This document shows positions 1 through 9,687 of a stretch of DNA of 38,360 nt, one piece after another; position 1 is the stretch's first letter, and the number at the start of each line of letters is the position of its first letter. A model generated the notes under the pieces. That model was given only the letters and a program-made list of their open reading frames with translations. It was not told the origin of the DNA and made no database searches. Both the position numbers and the translations under genes were made by a program. The stretch is from Actinomycetospora cinnamomea (GTDB lineage Bacteria; Actinomycetota; Actinomycetes; Mycobacteriales; Pseudonocardiaceae): contig NZ_QEKW01000031.1 in NCBI RefSeq assembly GCF_003096675.1, positions 1 to 38,360 on the forward strand, read 5' to 3'.

Positions 1-64
1 TGCGCAGCGCCTCCCACACCCCGTCGACCAGGGTGGTCGACGGGGTGTCGGAGGTGACCGTCAT
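1..64 (-). CDS. Probable DUF59/MIP18-type metal-sulfur cluster assembly protein, N-terminus only
   Basis: The reading frame starts at the ATG at 64-62 and runs off the left edge after 21 codons, reading MTVTSDTPSTTLVDGVWEAL then R. Almost every codon ends in G or C, so the frame is coding. The ATG overlaps the TGA of the amidohydrolase gene by 4 nt (ATGA), so it is the next gene of the monooxygenase operon and probably translationally coupled. The phrase L-V-D-G-V-W-E-A-L-R resembles the start of DUF59 (PaaD/MIP18-like) proteins. From memory, such genes accompany the amidohydrolase and chaperonin in propane monooxygenase loci and may help assemble the di-iron or Fe-S centres. The family call rests on few residues and on context. 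Confidence 0.5.
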   Translation of the reverse strand, partial: MTVTSDTPSTTLVDGVWEALR

Positions 65-1122
65 GCCTGCGCCACCGCCCGGTCCTCGACCAGCTGCGCG
101 TCGTCCTTCGCGGCCGGCTGTCCCTCGGAGATCTGGCACTCCGCCGGCACCTCGATGCCGTACAGCTTCGCGGCGTTCAGGCCGAGGATCTTCTTCTTGC
201 CGTTGGTGTCGAGGCGGGGGTAGTCGGCGTACTGGTCGTCGTCGGGCATCGTCCAGTCGACGAGGCCCTCGATCTGCCACTTCGGGGTCCAGATGTTGTA
301 GTCCGAACCGAAGGTCATCTTGTCCTCGCCGACCCAGAACAGCAGTTCGCCCATCACCTTGGCGAAGAACTTGGGGCGCGCGTGCATGAGGCCACCGACG
401 ACGACGGACAGGCCCGCGTACACGTTGGGCTCCTGCGTGGCCATGAAGCAGAAGTCCTCGATGCGCGGCAGGCCGACGTGCTCGACGATGAAGTTCAGGC
501 CCTGGAAGTCGGTCGCCGCGTGGTCGACGTCGGAGACGTCGAACGCGTCCTTGTCCAGCGGCCAGATCGTCGGGCCCTTGTGCACGTGGATGTTCTTGAC
601 GCCGAGCTCCTCGGCGCGCTGCAGGAAGCGGTAGGCCTCCGGGTCGGTCAGCTTGAACCCGCGCGAGTCGCCGTTCCACTCCGCCGTGTAGAGCTTCGCC
701 CCGATGGCGCCGTAGCGGCGCACGTTCTCCTCGAACTCGCGCATGCCGGCGTCGCCGTCACGCGGGTCGAAGCGGGTGTTCAGGATGAACTTGCCGGGGT
801 ACTTCTCGGCGAGGTAGCCGTTGCGCTCGCTGGTGTTGAAGCCGTTCTTGTACCACTCGCGCAGGTAGGTCGACTGGAGGATCGCCACGTCGACGTGGCC
901 CTCCTCGAACTCCTCGCGCATCAGCTGCTCCTCGGAGACCTTCTGGAACTCCTCGAGCGGCTGGTGCGTCTCGGCCGGGCCCAGGCCCTGGTAGGCGTGG
1001 AAGCACTCGATCCAGCCCTTGGCGTACTGCTCGGCGCCCTGCACCCAGTTCTCGGGAGAGGCGTCCCAGTAGTGCATGTGGGAGTCGACGATGAAGTACT
1101 TCTCGCCGTCCTTCTCGTACAT
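61..1122 (-). CDS. Amidohydrolase-family TIM-barrel metal hydrolase of the propane monooxygenase operon
   Basis: A 353-aa protein of the amidohydrolase-2 type (ACMSD-like TIM barrel). Visible metal-site motifs are D-S-H-M-H near residues 13-17 (first HxH), the conserved region F-I-V-E-H-V-G-L-P around the middle, and F-G-S-D-Y-N towards the C-terminus, whose Asp is the usual last metal ligand. The ATG at 1122 has a GAAGGA ribosome site about 8 nt upstream. The gene lies 19 nt after the alcohol dehydrogenase and overlaps the next gene by 4 nt, so it belongs to the operon. Homologues sit beside prm/mim genes in other actinobacteria, but I know of no proven reaction. A role in metal-cofactor maturation or in clearing an oxidation product is inference. 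Confidence 0.85.
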   Translation of the reverse strand: MYEKDGEKYFIVDSHMHYWDASPENWVQGAEQYAKGWIECFHAYQGLGPAETHQPLEEFQKVSEEQLMREEFEEGHVDVAILQSTYLREWYKNGFNTSERNGYLAEKYPGKFILNTRFDPRDGDAGMREFEENVRRYGAIGAKLYTAEWNGDSRGFKLTDPEAYRFLQRAEELGVKNIHVHKGPTIWPLDKDAFDVSDVDHAATDFQGLNFIVEHVGLPRIEDFCFMATQEPNVYAGLSVVVGGLMHARPKFFAKVMGELLFWVGEDKMTFGSDYNIWTPKWQIEGLVDWTMPDDDQYADYPRLDTNGKKKILGLNAAKLYGIEVPAECQISEGQPAAKDDAQLVEDRAVAQA

Positions 1123-1141
1123 GTGGTGGTGTCCTTCCGAG

Positions 1142-2170
1142 TCAGGGGACGAGGATGGCCCGGCCGCGAACGTTGTTCGCGTCGAGGTCGTGCAGGGCGT
1201 CCAGCGCGTCGTCGAGGCGGTACTGCTTCGTGTGGAGCGTGACCTTGCCGGCCTGAGCCAGGACCATGAGCTCGGCGAGGTCGTTGTAGGTCCCGACGAT
1301 GTTGCCGATGACGTTCTTCTCGCCGGCGACGAAGTCGAGCGTCGGGGCCTGGAACTGGCCGCCGTAGCCCAGGACGAACTGGTAACCGGCGGGCCCGGTC
1401 ATCTGCCAGGCCTCGAGCTCGACGCCCTGCTCGGCGACGAAGTCGAAGACGACGGTGGCGCCGCCGCCGGTGAGCTCCTGGACCTCGCCGACCTGGTTGC
1501 CGTCGGCGAGCACGGTCTCGTCCGCGCCGATCTGCTTGGCCAGGTCGAGAGCGTCCTGGTTCTTGTCCACCACGATGATCTTGGTGGCGGTCAGGGCGGC
1601 GAGCGCCTGGATGCCGATGTGGCCCAGACCTCCGGCGCCGATCACGACGGCCGAGCTACCCGGGTAGAGGTGCGGCACGGCCTTGCGGACCGCGTGGTAC
1701 GCGGTGATCCCCGCGTCGGCCAGAGCGGCGACGTCGGCGGGGTTGGTGTCCGGGTCGAGCTTCACGCAGGCCCGCGCGGTCGTGCGCAGGTACTCGGCCA
1801 TCCCGCCGTCGTTGTTCGACAGGCCGGGGAAGAACGCCCCGCCGGTGCACTGCATGTCCCGGCCCGCCCGGCAGGCCAGGCAGAGCCCGCAGGACGGCTG
1901 CGGGTGCAGGATCACCGTGTCGCCCACGGCCACGTTGGTGACGGCGTCCCCGACCTCGTGCACCCAGCCCGCGTTCTCGTGGCCGATCACGTACGGCAGC
2001 TCGGGGTTCTGGATCTCCGCCCAGTCCCCGTTGACGATGTGCAGATCGGTCCGGCAGACGCCGGCGCCGCCGATCTTGACGATGACGTCCAGTGCCCCTT
2101 GGAGCTCGGGCTCCGGGATGTCGTCGATCGACGGGTCCTGCTTGTACTCGTGTACCCGCACGGCCTTCAC
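1142..2170 (-). CDS. Zinc-dependent alcohol dehydrogenase (medium-chain family)
   Basis: A 342-aa MDR enzyme that most likely oxidises the alcohol made by the monooxygenase upstream (2-propanol or another secondary/primary alcohol) to a ketone or aldehyde with NAD+. Catalytic zinc ligands are visible as C39 and H64-E65 (G-H-E motif). The structural zinc site has four cysteines, C94, C97, C100 and C108. The nucleotide-binding turn G-A-G-G-L-G follows around residues 175-182. The start is GTG at 2170 with GAGGAG 6 nt upstream. It lies 46 nt after the chaperonin gene, in the same order as adh genes of prm clusters. Substrate preference cannot be read from the sequence. Confidence 0.9.
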   Translation of the reverse strand: MKAVRVHEYKQDPSIDDIPEPELQGALDVIVKIGGAGVCRTDLHIVNGDWAEIQNPELPYVIGHENAGWVHEVGDAVTNVAVGDTVILHPQPSCGLCLACRAGRDMQCTGGAFFPGLSNNDGGMAEYLRTTARACVKLDPDTNPADVAALADAGITAYHAVRKAVPHLYPGSSAVVIGAGGLGHIGIQALAALTATKIIVVDKNQDALDLAKQIGADETVLADGNQVGEVQELTGGGATVVFDFVAEQGVELEAWQMTGPAGYQFVLGYGGQFQAPTLDFVAGEKNVIGNIVGTYNDLAELMVLAQAGKVTLHTKQYRLDDALDALHDLDANNVRGRAILVP

Positions 2171-2216
2171 GAGGGACTCCTCTCCAGCTGGATCGAGGCG
2201 GTGGTCACTGCCGGGC

Positions 2217-3932
<1,716 letters not shown>

Positions 3933-3934
3933 CT

Positions 3935-3950
3935 ACTCGGGCGCACAATG
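3935..3950. repeat. 16-nt sequence shared with 33385-33400
   Basis: ACTCGGGCGCACAATG occurs here, about 30-45 nt upstream of the chaperonin start, and again exactly at 33385-33400, about 50 nt upstream of the PH-like gene. The orientation relative to the downstream gene is opposite in the two places. It could be a shared regulatory word or chance. Confidence 0.4.
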
Positions 3951-3957
3951 AACGACA

Positions 3958-3994
3958 GGCCGGGCCGCCGCGGCGCACACGCGGCGGCCCGGCC
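3958..3994 (-). terminator. Strong intercistronic hairpin between prmD and groEL
   Basis: Perfect 15-bp inverted repeat: GGCCGGGCCGCCGCG at 3958-3972 against its complement at 3980-3994, with a 7-nt loop. It begins 7 nt after the prmD stop codon in the minus direction and is followed by no T-run. It may act as a partial terminator or as an RNA-processing or stabilising stem that sets monooxygenase mRNA apart from the chaperonin/dehydrogenase part. Confidence 0.7.
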
Positions 3995-4001
3995 GCCGCG
4001 G

Positions 4002-4400
4002 TCAGGTGACGGGCTTGAGGTCGAAGTCGATGTACTCGGCCGCGTCCTCGGGGTTGGCGAACATGATCGTCCGGTCGTCGAGGTGGACCATGCGCCCGTA
4101 GTGGGTCGACATGTTCTCCTCGAACTCGGCGGCGTCGAACCAGTTCTCGTCCTCGCCGGCCTCCTCGTCGATGTCGGCGTACAGGACCTCGAACTTGCCC
4201 TGGCCATCCACGCGGATCATCGAGGGCAGGTGCTCGACCTTGACGTTGTCGAGCCGACCCAGGACGTTGGCGACGATCACGCCGACCTGGTTGTTCATCA
4301 GCGTGAAGCCGCACATGTTCGACGCGGCGATGTCCGCTCCGAACTGCAGGCCACCGTCGCGGGTGGAGTCGAACGCCTCGGCCTTGCTCTCGGTCGTCAC
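4002..4400 (-). CDS. prmD: Propane-type monooxygenase coupling (effector) protein
   Basis: A 132-aa protein of the MmoB/DmpM regulatory family. It binds the hydroxylase and couples NADH use to substrate oxidation and carries no cofactor. Recognisable are the N-I-C/M-C-G-F and N-N-Q-V-G-V-I-V-A region at about 28-44, the Y-G-R-M-V stretch, and the C-terminal D-F-D segment. Length is close to the family norm (about 110-140 aa). The GTG start at 4400 overlaps the prmC stop by 4 nt (GTGA), giving translational coupling and matched amounts of hydroxylase and effector. Order large subunit, reductase, small subunit, coupling protein matches prmABCD/mimABCD. Confidence 0.92.
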   Translation of the reverse strand: MTTESKAEAFDSTRDGGLQFGADIAASNMCGFTLMNNQVGVIVANVLGRLDNVKVEHLPSMIRVDGQGKFEVLYADIDEEAGEDENWFDAAEFEENMSTHYGRMVHLDDRTIMFANPEDAAEYIDFDLKPVT

Positions 4401-5587
4401 TGGTTCAGCTCCTTCGGGGTGTCGAGCCCGAGATCGGAGAGGATCCCGGCGAAGCGGTTCTTGGCCTTGTCGAGCGAGTCCTCGAATCGCGGGGGCTTCG
4501 CGTCGGTCTGCGACCAGAGCGGCTGCATCGTCCGGGCCGCCTCGAGACACTGCGGCACCCACTCCGCCAGCCAGCCGTTCATCAGCTGCTTGTTGTGGTC
4601 GGCGAACTCGCGGTCCTGGGTCAGCGGGGCGAAGCACGCGACCGTCCAGCGCAGGTCCCGCTGGTCGAAGTCGTACTCGGCCGCGCCCATGACGGTCGGG
4701 GTGACGTAGTCGCCGTGGCCGGCCGCGGCCTGCATGACGAGGTTCGAGCGGAAGAGCTCACCGATCAGCGGTTCGAACACGATGTTCGTCGCGAAGATCG
4801 ACTCGCCCCAGTCGTCGCGGATCGCGGGGAGCGCCTCGCACACCTTCCGCGCGCCCTGCCAGACCGGGTCGTTGTTCCACGCGTCGATGTGTGCGGCGCC
4901 GTCGAAGCCCTCGATCTCCTCCGACAGGGTGAGGTTGTAGAGCGCCAGGTCCTGCGCAATGCGAATCTTGTGCTCGCTGTTCACCGCCATCGCGGTGTTG
5001 TGCATGTTCGTCGGGCCGGAACGGTTGTTCGCGGCGAACACGTACAGGCCCAGGATGTGCTCGATGTGCATCCAGGCACCGACGTTGCGCTCGACGAAGC
5101 GCACCCAGTTGGGGCTCCACTGCTCGAACGCCTTGGCGTTGCGCGCGTTCTCGATGTTCTGGTTCACCTGCCGGACAACGTTGGCGTTGTACCGGTACAT
5201 CGTGAGTTCCCACTCCTCGTTGGGATCACGGAACTCGTGCCAGCCGTGGGCCGGCCAGTTCTCCACCGGCTTGCCGCCGGAGCCGGGGCCCCGCTCGGGC
5301 TCGGGGTCGTCGACCCCCCAGGCCTTGAGCTTCGTCCAGGTCAGCGGGTAGCCGCGCGAGCCGTCGGCGAAGCCGTAGATCCAGCCCTGCGTGAGGTAGT
5401 GCCTCGGGTCCGGCTGGACCTCGACGGTCACGTCCTCGTAGTGCGTCTGCTTGCGCTTCGCCGGCTTGAAGTAGTTGTAGTGGCGCGCGGAGGGACCCGA
5501 GTCGGGGAACTCCTTCGCGCCCGCCTCGGCGTCGGTGAAGACGGGCTTCGGGACGCTGCGCTCGGACCGTTCTTCGGTGGTGGTCAT
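4397..5587 (-). CDS. prmC: Propane-type monooxygenase hydroxylase small (beta) subunit
   Basis: A 396-aa subunit of the hydroxylase component of a soluble di-iron monooxygenase. It is homologous in fold to the large subunit but lacks the di-iron ligands and forms the (alpha-beta)2 core. Typical beta-subunit text is visible: R-H-Y-N-Y-F-K-P near 35-42, the Y-R-Y-N-A-N-V-V-R-Q helix, G-A-W-M-H-I-E-H, and the F-E-P-L-I-G-E-L-F-R segment. The start is ATG at 5587, 9 nt after the reductase stop. The final TGA overlaps prmD by 4 nt. Confidence 0.93.
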   Translation of the reverse strand: MTTTEERSERSVPKPVFTDAEAGAKEFPDSGPSARHYNYFKPAKRKQTHYEDVTVEVQPDPRHYLTQGWIYGFADGSRGYPLTWTKLKAWGVDDPEPERGPGSGGKPVENWPAHGWHEFRDPNEEWELTMYRYNANVVRQVNQNIENARNAKAFEQWSPNWVRFVERNVGAWMHIEHILGLYVFAANNRSGPTNMHNTAMAVNSEHKIRIAQDLALYNLTLSEEIEGFDGAAHIDAWNNDPVWQGARKVCEALPAIRDDWGESIFATNIVFEPLIGELFRSNLVMQAAAGHGDYVTPTVMGAAEYDFDQRDLRWTVACFAPLTQDREFADHNKQLMNGWLAEWVPQCLEAARTMQPLWSQTDAKPPRFEDSLDKAKNRFAGILSDLGLDTPKELNQ

Positions 5588-5596
5588 TGTGGGCCC

Positions 5597-6643
5597 TCAG
5601 TCCTCCGGCTCTCCGGTGGTGGTGAACTTGTCGTAGAAGATGTTCTGCTCGCTCATTCCACGCTGTGTCAGCAAGGCGATGGCCGCGTCCACCATCGGCG
5701 GCGGCCCGCACACATAGGCATCCTTCCCTTCCAGGTCGGGCTCGTTCGCACGGACGACCTCGGTGATCAGGCCGGTCTCGCCGTCCCAGTCGTCGCCGTC
5801 GGGCTCCGACAGCGCCGGGACGTAGCGGAATCCCGGAATCTGGTCCTCGAGTGCGCGCAGCTCCTTCTCGAAGCAGAGATCGGCCTTGGTGCGGGCCCCG
5901 TAGTACAGGACCGCCCTGCGCTCGACCTGGCGTTCGGCCAGCGAGCGCAGCAGTCCGAGCAGCGGCGCCATTCCCGCACCGCCACCGACGAAGACGATGT
6001 CCGACGTGCGGTTCTCGCGGAGGGTGCACGTGCCGAAGGGGGCCTCGACCTCGAGCCTGTCACCGACCTTCACGCGGTTCGCCAGGAACTGCGAGAACGC
6101 CCCGTCGGGATAGATCTTGATGACGAACTCGAACCGCTTGTCGCGGTTCGGCGTGTTGGCCATGGAGAACGACCGGACCTCGCCGGTGTCGGGGACGGTG
6201 AAGTCCATGTACTGGCCGGGGAAGTACTTGATCTCCTCGCCGGCGATCTGCTGGACGACGAGGTGACGCATGTCGTGGGTGACCGGGTCGTTGGCCAGCA
6301 CCTCGACGGTGCCCTTGCGGATCGGCAGCCCGGAGCGGAGGACCTCCTCGTCGTAGTTGAGGAGCTCGATGGTCAGGTCGTCGTAGGCGTGGGCACGACA
6401 CAGGAGGGTCTGCCCCTCCTCCCGCTCCATGTCCGGGAGCGCGAAGGTCGAGTACCGGTCGAGCTCGATCTCGTCCAGGTCGCCCTCGAGGACGAACGAC
6501 TTGCACGCCGCGCACTGGCCTTCCTTGCAGCCGTGCATCAGCTGCACGCCCTGCTCGAAGGCGGCACGCAGGATGGTCTGGTCCTCGTCGACCTCGATCT
6601 CGATACCGACGGGTTCGAAACGGACCCGGTGCTTCTCACCCAT
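5597..6643 (-). CDS. prmB: Propane-type monooxygenase reductase (2Fe-2S / FAD / NADH)
   Basis: A 348-aa electron-transfer component that moves electrons from NADH through FAD and a plant-type [2Fe-2S] cluster to the hydroxylase. Cluster ligands are C39, C44, C47 and C82. The FAD motif R-S-F-S-M lies at about 157-161, the NAD pyrophosphate motif G-G-G-A-G-M-A-P at about 220-227, and C-G-P-P-P-M near the C-terminus. Domain order ferredoxin, FAD, NAD is that of MmoC/PrmB. The ATG at 6643 follows an AAGGAG ribosome site. It is separated from prmA by 143 nt holding a 17-bp hairpin and a tandem 9-mer. Confidence 0.94.
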   Translation of the reverse strand: MGEKHRVRFEPVGIEIEVDEDQTILRAAFEQGVQLMHGCKEGQCAACKSFVLEGDLDEIELDRYSTFALPDMEREEGQTLLCRAHAYDDLTIELLNYDEEVLRSGLPIRKGTVEVLANDPVTHDMRHLVVQQIAGEEIKYFPGQYMDFTVPDTGEVRSFSMANTPNRDKRFEFVIKIYPDGAFSQFLANRVKVGDRLEVEAPFGTCTLRENRTSDIVFVGGGAGMAPLLGLLRSLAERQVERRAVLYYGARTKADLCFEKELRALEDQIPGFRYVPALSEPDGDDWDGETGLITEVVRANEPDLEGKDAYVCGPPPMVDAAIALLTQRGMSEQNIFYDKFTTTGEPED

Positions 6644-6672
6644 CCAGGGCGCTCCTTGGGGAATCGTGTCGG

Positions 6673-6690
6673 GAACCGGACGAACCGGAC
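6673..6690 (-). repeat. Two tandem 9-mers upstream of prmB
   Basis: GAACCGGAC is repeated head to tail with no spacer in the prmA-prmB gap, about 30 nt upstream of the prmB start. It could be a protein- or RNA-binding site. A two-copy 9-mer can also arise by chance. Confidence 0.45.
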
Positions 6691-6722
6691 GGCGGAGGGC
6701 CGACGAACGGTTCGTGGAGGAC

Positions 6723-6760
6723 GACGGGGGAGGGCCGGGCGCACCCGGCCCTCCCCCGTC
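6723..6760 (-). terminator. Very strong hairpin between prmA and prmB
   Basis: A perfect 17-bp stem closes on a 4-nt loop (CGCA on the plus strand). The arms are 6723-6739 and 6744-6760. It lies 26 nt past the prmA stop in the minus direction. No T-tract follows, so full rho-independent termination is doubtful. Attenuation or 3'-end protection that favours prmA mRNA is more likely. Confidence 0.8.
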
Positions 6761-6786
6761 ACCTCACGGCGAGGTCAGGCGATGAC

Positions 6787-8451
6787 TCAGGACTTCAGGT
6801 GCTCGCCCTTCCCGGCGGGCCGGCCGGCAGGACCCTGCCGGACGTAGTCGGCCGCGAACGCCTCGCGCTCGGAGTCGCTCATCTCGTTGAGGAGGACGTT
6901 CGGGCTCTGGAGATGCGGCATGCGCCGCATGTGGTCCAGCGTCCACATCTTCTTCGGGTCGAGATCGAGGTGCGGCTGCGCGGTCATGGTGTTGCCGTCG
7001 TCGCGGACGAAGCCCATGTCCTTGACGACGTCGGCCCAGTTCCAGCCGTGGTACAGCGTCTCCCACTCGCGGTGGCCGACGAGCTTGCCCATGTTCGGCG
7101 TCTCGCGGCCCTGGTACGTCGGGCGGAAGGCCTCGGCGTCGGTCCAGCGGCAGGCCTCGTGGCAGTAGGTCCGCCACTGGCCGTCCACCTTGTCCATGAC
7201 CATGTCCTCCCGCACCAGGCACGGGACCATGCAGGTCCAGCAACGGTGCGGGTACACGTAGTCGACGTCCTCGGCCACGATCGGGTGGTGGCCGTTCGGC
7301 TTCGCCAGACGGTTGTAGTTCTCCCACCACTTGCCGTACTTGTCGTACCAGCCCGGGTACTTGTACTCGAACCACTCGAAGTCCTCGTCGGTCATGCCGT
7401 CGATCCGCCAGTAGTTGGCGAGCCAACCGGTGGAGAAGAACTGCGCGACCTCGTGGACGTAGCCCTTGTTCCAGATCTGGTTCCACGACTCCTCGATGAG
7501 GTCGTGCGGGATGACCAGACCGTACTTCTCGAGCGGCAGCAGGTAGGAGCGGTAGTAGTCGTCGTAGATCCACCGCCGCCACATCTCCGCGTAGGACTCG
7601 CGGTCCTTGCGGCGGTCCTTCGTGCCGTACTCGATGAACGTGCCGATGGCGGCGTCCACCACGCGGTGGTTGTTCCACCACGCGTAGCGCAGGTCGCGCT
7701 CGAGCAGCTGGCGGTTGTCCTCGTCCGACAGCGCCATGAGCAGCGTGGCGTAGCCGTTGGAGATGTGCCGCGACTCGTCGGACTGCACGGAGTGGAACAC
7801 CGTGGGCAGCAGGTAGTCACCGTTGGCCGCCGCCTCGGCCGGCATGGCCACGAACAGGGTGTTCGTGAACGCCGTCTCGGCGACGATCGTCAGGTAGATG
7901 CTGGCCGCGGTGATCGCGTCGCCGGTGATGAACCCCTCGGCGAACTGGCGGCCGATGGTGCCGCAGTAGTCCGAGTGGAAGTTCCGGAGGGTGTTGTTGA
8001 AGCCCGCCGGGTCGATGTAGTTGTTCATGTACAGCCGCTTGAGGTTCTGCTGGATCGTGCTGTGCCGAACCTCGTCGATCATCTGGATCGCCTGGCCGTT
8101 GTGCAGCTCCGGGTTGGGAACCGCCTGGAACAGCATCGGCATCGACCGGGCGGCCGAGATCTCCGGGAGCGGGATGATCGACAGGAACAGCTTCTGCCAC
8201 TCCAGCCACCGCTCCTGGACCTGGCGGAACATGTTCCCGCGGATCGCTCCGTCGGACGCTCCGTAGACGCGGTTGTCCTTCTCCTCCTGCATGGGGAAGT
8301 AGGACCGGAGGACCTGCTTGAGCGGGTCCTTCTTGGCCGCCTTACGGAAGGTGTAGTCCGTCCCGTACTTCATGTACGGCTCGTGGTACACCGGCTCCCA
8401 GGACAGTTCCTGGATCTTCTGGTGAGCCTTCGCCAAACTCTGACGGCTCAT
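6787..8451 (-). CDS. prmA: Propane-type soluble di-iron monooxygenase, hydroxylase large (alpha) subunit
   Basis: A 554-aa catalytic subunit that inserts one oxygen atom of O2 into an unactivated C-H bond. The six carboxylate/histidine ligands can be placed at E97, E127, H130, E192, E226 and H229 (motifs D-E-V-R-H and D-E-S-R-H). Their spacing of 30, 3, 65, 34 and 3 residues equals that of methane monooxygenase MmoX (E114 to H246). The sequence as remembered is very close to MimA/PrmA of the group 5 propane/ketone monooxygenases, including [12 protein letters not shown] and [11 protein letters not shown] tetrahydrofuran monooxygenase (thm) is a related alternative, but the downstream adh/groEL/amidohydrolase set favours prm/mim. 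The ATG at 8451 has a GAGGAGAG ribosome site. Confidence 0.95.
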   Translation of the reverse strand: MSRQSLAKAHQKIQELSWEPVYHEPYMKYGTDYTFRKAAKKDPLKQVLRSYFPMQEEKDNRVYGASDGAIRGNMFRQVQERWLEWQKLFLSIIPLPEISAARSMPMLFQAVPNPELHNGQAIQMIDEVRHSTIQQNLKRLYMNNYIDPAGFNNTLRNFHSDYCGTIGRQFAEGFITGDAITAASIYLTIVAETAFTNTLFVAMPAEAAANGDYLLPTVFHSVQSDESRHISNGYATLLMALSDEDNRQLLERDLRYAWWNNHRVVDAAIGTFIEYGTKDRRKDRESYAEMWRRWIYDDYYRSYLLPLEKYGLVIPHDLIEESWNQIWNKGYVHEVAQFFSTGWLANYWRIDGMTDEDFEWFEYKYPGWYDKYGKWWENYNRLAKPNGHHPIVAEDVDYVYPHRCWTCMVPCLVREDMVMDKVDGQWRTYCHEACRWTDAEAFRPTYQGRETPNMGKLVGHREWETLYHGWNWADVVKDMGFVRDDGNTMTAQPHLDLDPKKMWTLDHMRRMPHLQSPNVLLNEMSDSEREAFAADYVRQGPAGRPAGKGEHLKS

Positions 8452-8555
8452 CTTCTCTCCTCGTGGAGTTCCTGGCTCGGCCTACGGGGTTCCGCAGCCG
8501 TGGACTGTGGTGGTGCGGTCGCCGGGTCGCGGCGACGGTCATCGGGCTCGAGGGG

Positions 8556-9437
8556 TCAGGCGGTTCCGGGGACGGAGCCGCGGCGTATCGCCTCCGGGTC
8601 GTCGGGTGGGGGCACCCCCGACTCGGCGTCGATCCAGTCCTGCGTCGCCGTGGCGGCGACGTCACGGACGACGCCCGTGAGCTCCTCGCCGTGGGTGGCG
8701 AAGCGCCGGGCCGGGGTCGAGATGGCGATGCTGGCGGCGACCTGCCCGTTCGGGGCGAAGATCGGCGCACCGATGCAGCAGAAGCCCTCGGCGTACTCCT
8801 CGCGGTCCACCGCGTAGCCGCGCCGGCGGACCCGGGCGAGCTCGAGCTCGATCGCCGGGGTGCTCGTGATCGTGGTGCCGGTGAACGACGCGAGCGTGGA
8901 CTGCTCGCGCAGCCGCTCGGCGCGGGCACCGGACGAGGCGATGAGGGCCTTGGTGACCGCCAGCGCGTGCGCCGAGGCGAGCGGGATGCGCTCGGCGAGG
9001 TCCGGGATGCGGGCGAGGCCCTGGTGGCCGCGGGCGTCGACGATCACCGTCGCGTCGTCGTCCTCCCAGCGGGCGAGGTAGGTCCGCTGGCGGGTGCGCC
9101 AGTACAGCTCGGTGACGGCGTCGGACAGCCGCTCGGGGAGCTCGTAGCGCCGCAGGTCGTCCGGCGCGTCGGTCTCGCCCCACGCCTCGCCCCACGGCGG
9201 GGCGTCCTGCAGCCGCACGGTGCCGGTCTGCCGGTCGCGGACCGCGTAGCCCTCCTGGCACAGGGTGTTGAGCAGGTAGCGCGCGGTGGCCGTGCTCTTG
9301 CCGAGCTCACCGGCGAGCGCCTCGGGGGTGATCCCGTCCGGCGCGGCACCGAGGATCCGCAGCGCGGCCAGCGCCTCCGCGGCCGTCTTCAGGGAGCGGC
9401 CACCGCCGGTGCCCCGACCCTGCTGCGGATCGATCAT
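8556..9437 (-). CDS. IclR-family transcriptional regulator of the monooxygenase operon
   Basis: A 293-aa protein with an N-terminal winged helix (A-L-R-I-L at 24-28, then G-I-T-P-E-A-L-A-G-E-L-G-K-S-T-A-T-A as the recognition helix region). Its C-terminal effector domain has the IclR marks P-L-A-S-A-H-A-L-A-V-T-K-A, G-Y-A-V-D-R-E-E-Y, F-C-C-I-G-A-P-I-F and A-A-S-I-A-I-S-T-P. The start is ATG at 9437 with GGAGGAGG 6 nt upstream. It is co-directional with prmA, 104 nt ahead of it, and I see no clear core promoter in that gap, so read-through or a weak promoter may drive prmA. Control of the operon by an alkane, alcohol or ketone effector is inferred from position. Other mim/prm loci that I recall use different regulator types. 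Confidence 0.85.
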   Translation of the reverse strand: MIDPQQGRGTGGGRSLKTAAEALAALRILGAAPDGITPEALAGELGKSTATARYLLNTLCQEGYAVRDRQTGTVRLQDAPPWGEAWGETDAPDDLRRYELPERLSDAVTELYWRTRQRTYLARWEDDDATVIVDARGHQGLARIPDLAERIPLASAHALAVTKALIASSGARAERLREQSTLASFTGTTITSTPAIELELARVRRRGYAVDREEYAEGFCCIGAPIFAPNGQVAASIAISTPARRFATHGEELTGVVRDVAATATQDWIDAESGVPPPDDPEAIRRGSVPGTA

Positions 9438-9510
9438 CGGTGCCCTCCTCCCGTCGTCGGGCGATCCGTCCTGCTCCGACCGGCCGTGCACCGGCCGTCG
9501 TGCGGGGGCT

Positions 9511-9540
9511 ACTGAACGCTGCGACGAGGCTTGTGGTCAA
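9511..9540 (-). promoter_or_regulatory. Possible housekeeping promoter of the IclR gene
   Basis: On the minus strand TTGACC (9540-9535) is followed after 18 nt by TTCAGT (9516-9511). The -35 box matches five of six consensus bases; the -10 is weak. The predicted transcript would start about 65 nt ahead of the ATG at 9437. Confidence 0.45.
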
Positions 9541-9555
9541 CATCACGGTTTGTGC

Positions 9556-9570
9556 GTGCAGATACTGCAC
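9556..9570. promoter_or_regulatory. 15-bp palindrome, candidate IclR operator
   Basis: GTGCAG-ATA-CTGCAC is a perfect inverted repeat just upstream of the predicted -35 box of the regulator gene, in the divergent region between the IclR gene and the sugar-isomerase operon. IclR proteins bind short palindromes of about this size in their own promoters, so autoregulation is plausible. Confidence 0.5.
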
Positions 9571-9687
9571 CCTCCGCTGGCCGCAGCCCGTCGACCGTTG
9601 CGCGCCGGTACGGCCGGGGCGGCAGCGCGGCGAGCGGTGGACGAACGGTCGGGTTCCGCCGGACGACCGAGTGGTACCTCCGGCGCG

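Noticed and set aside
8452..8555. Sigma-54 promoter for prmA
   Set aside because: No TGGCAC-N5-TTGC pattern, and this sigma factor is generally absent from actinobacteria.
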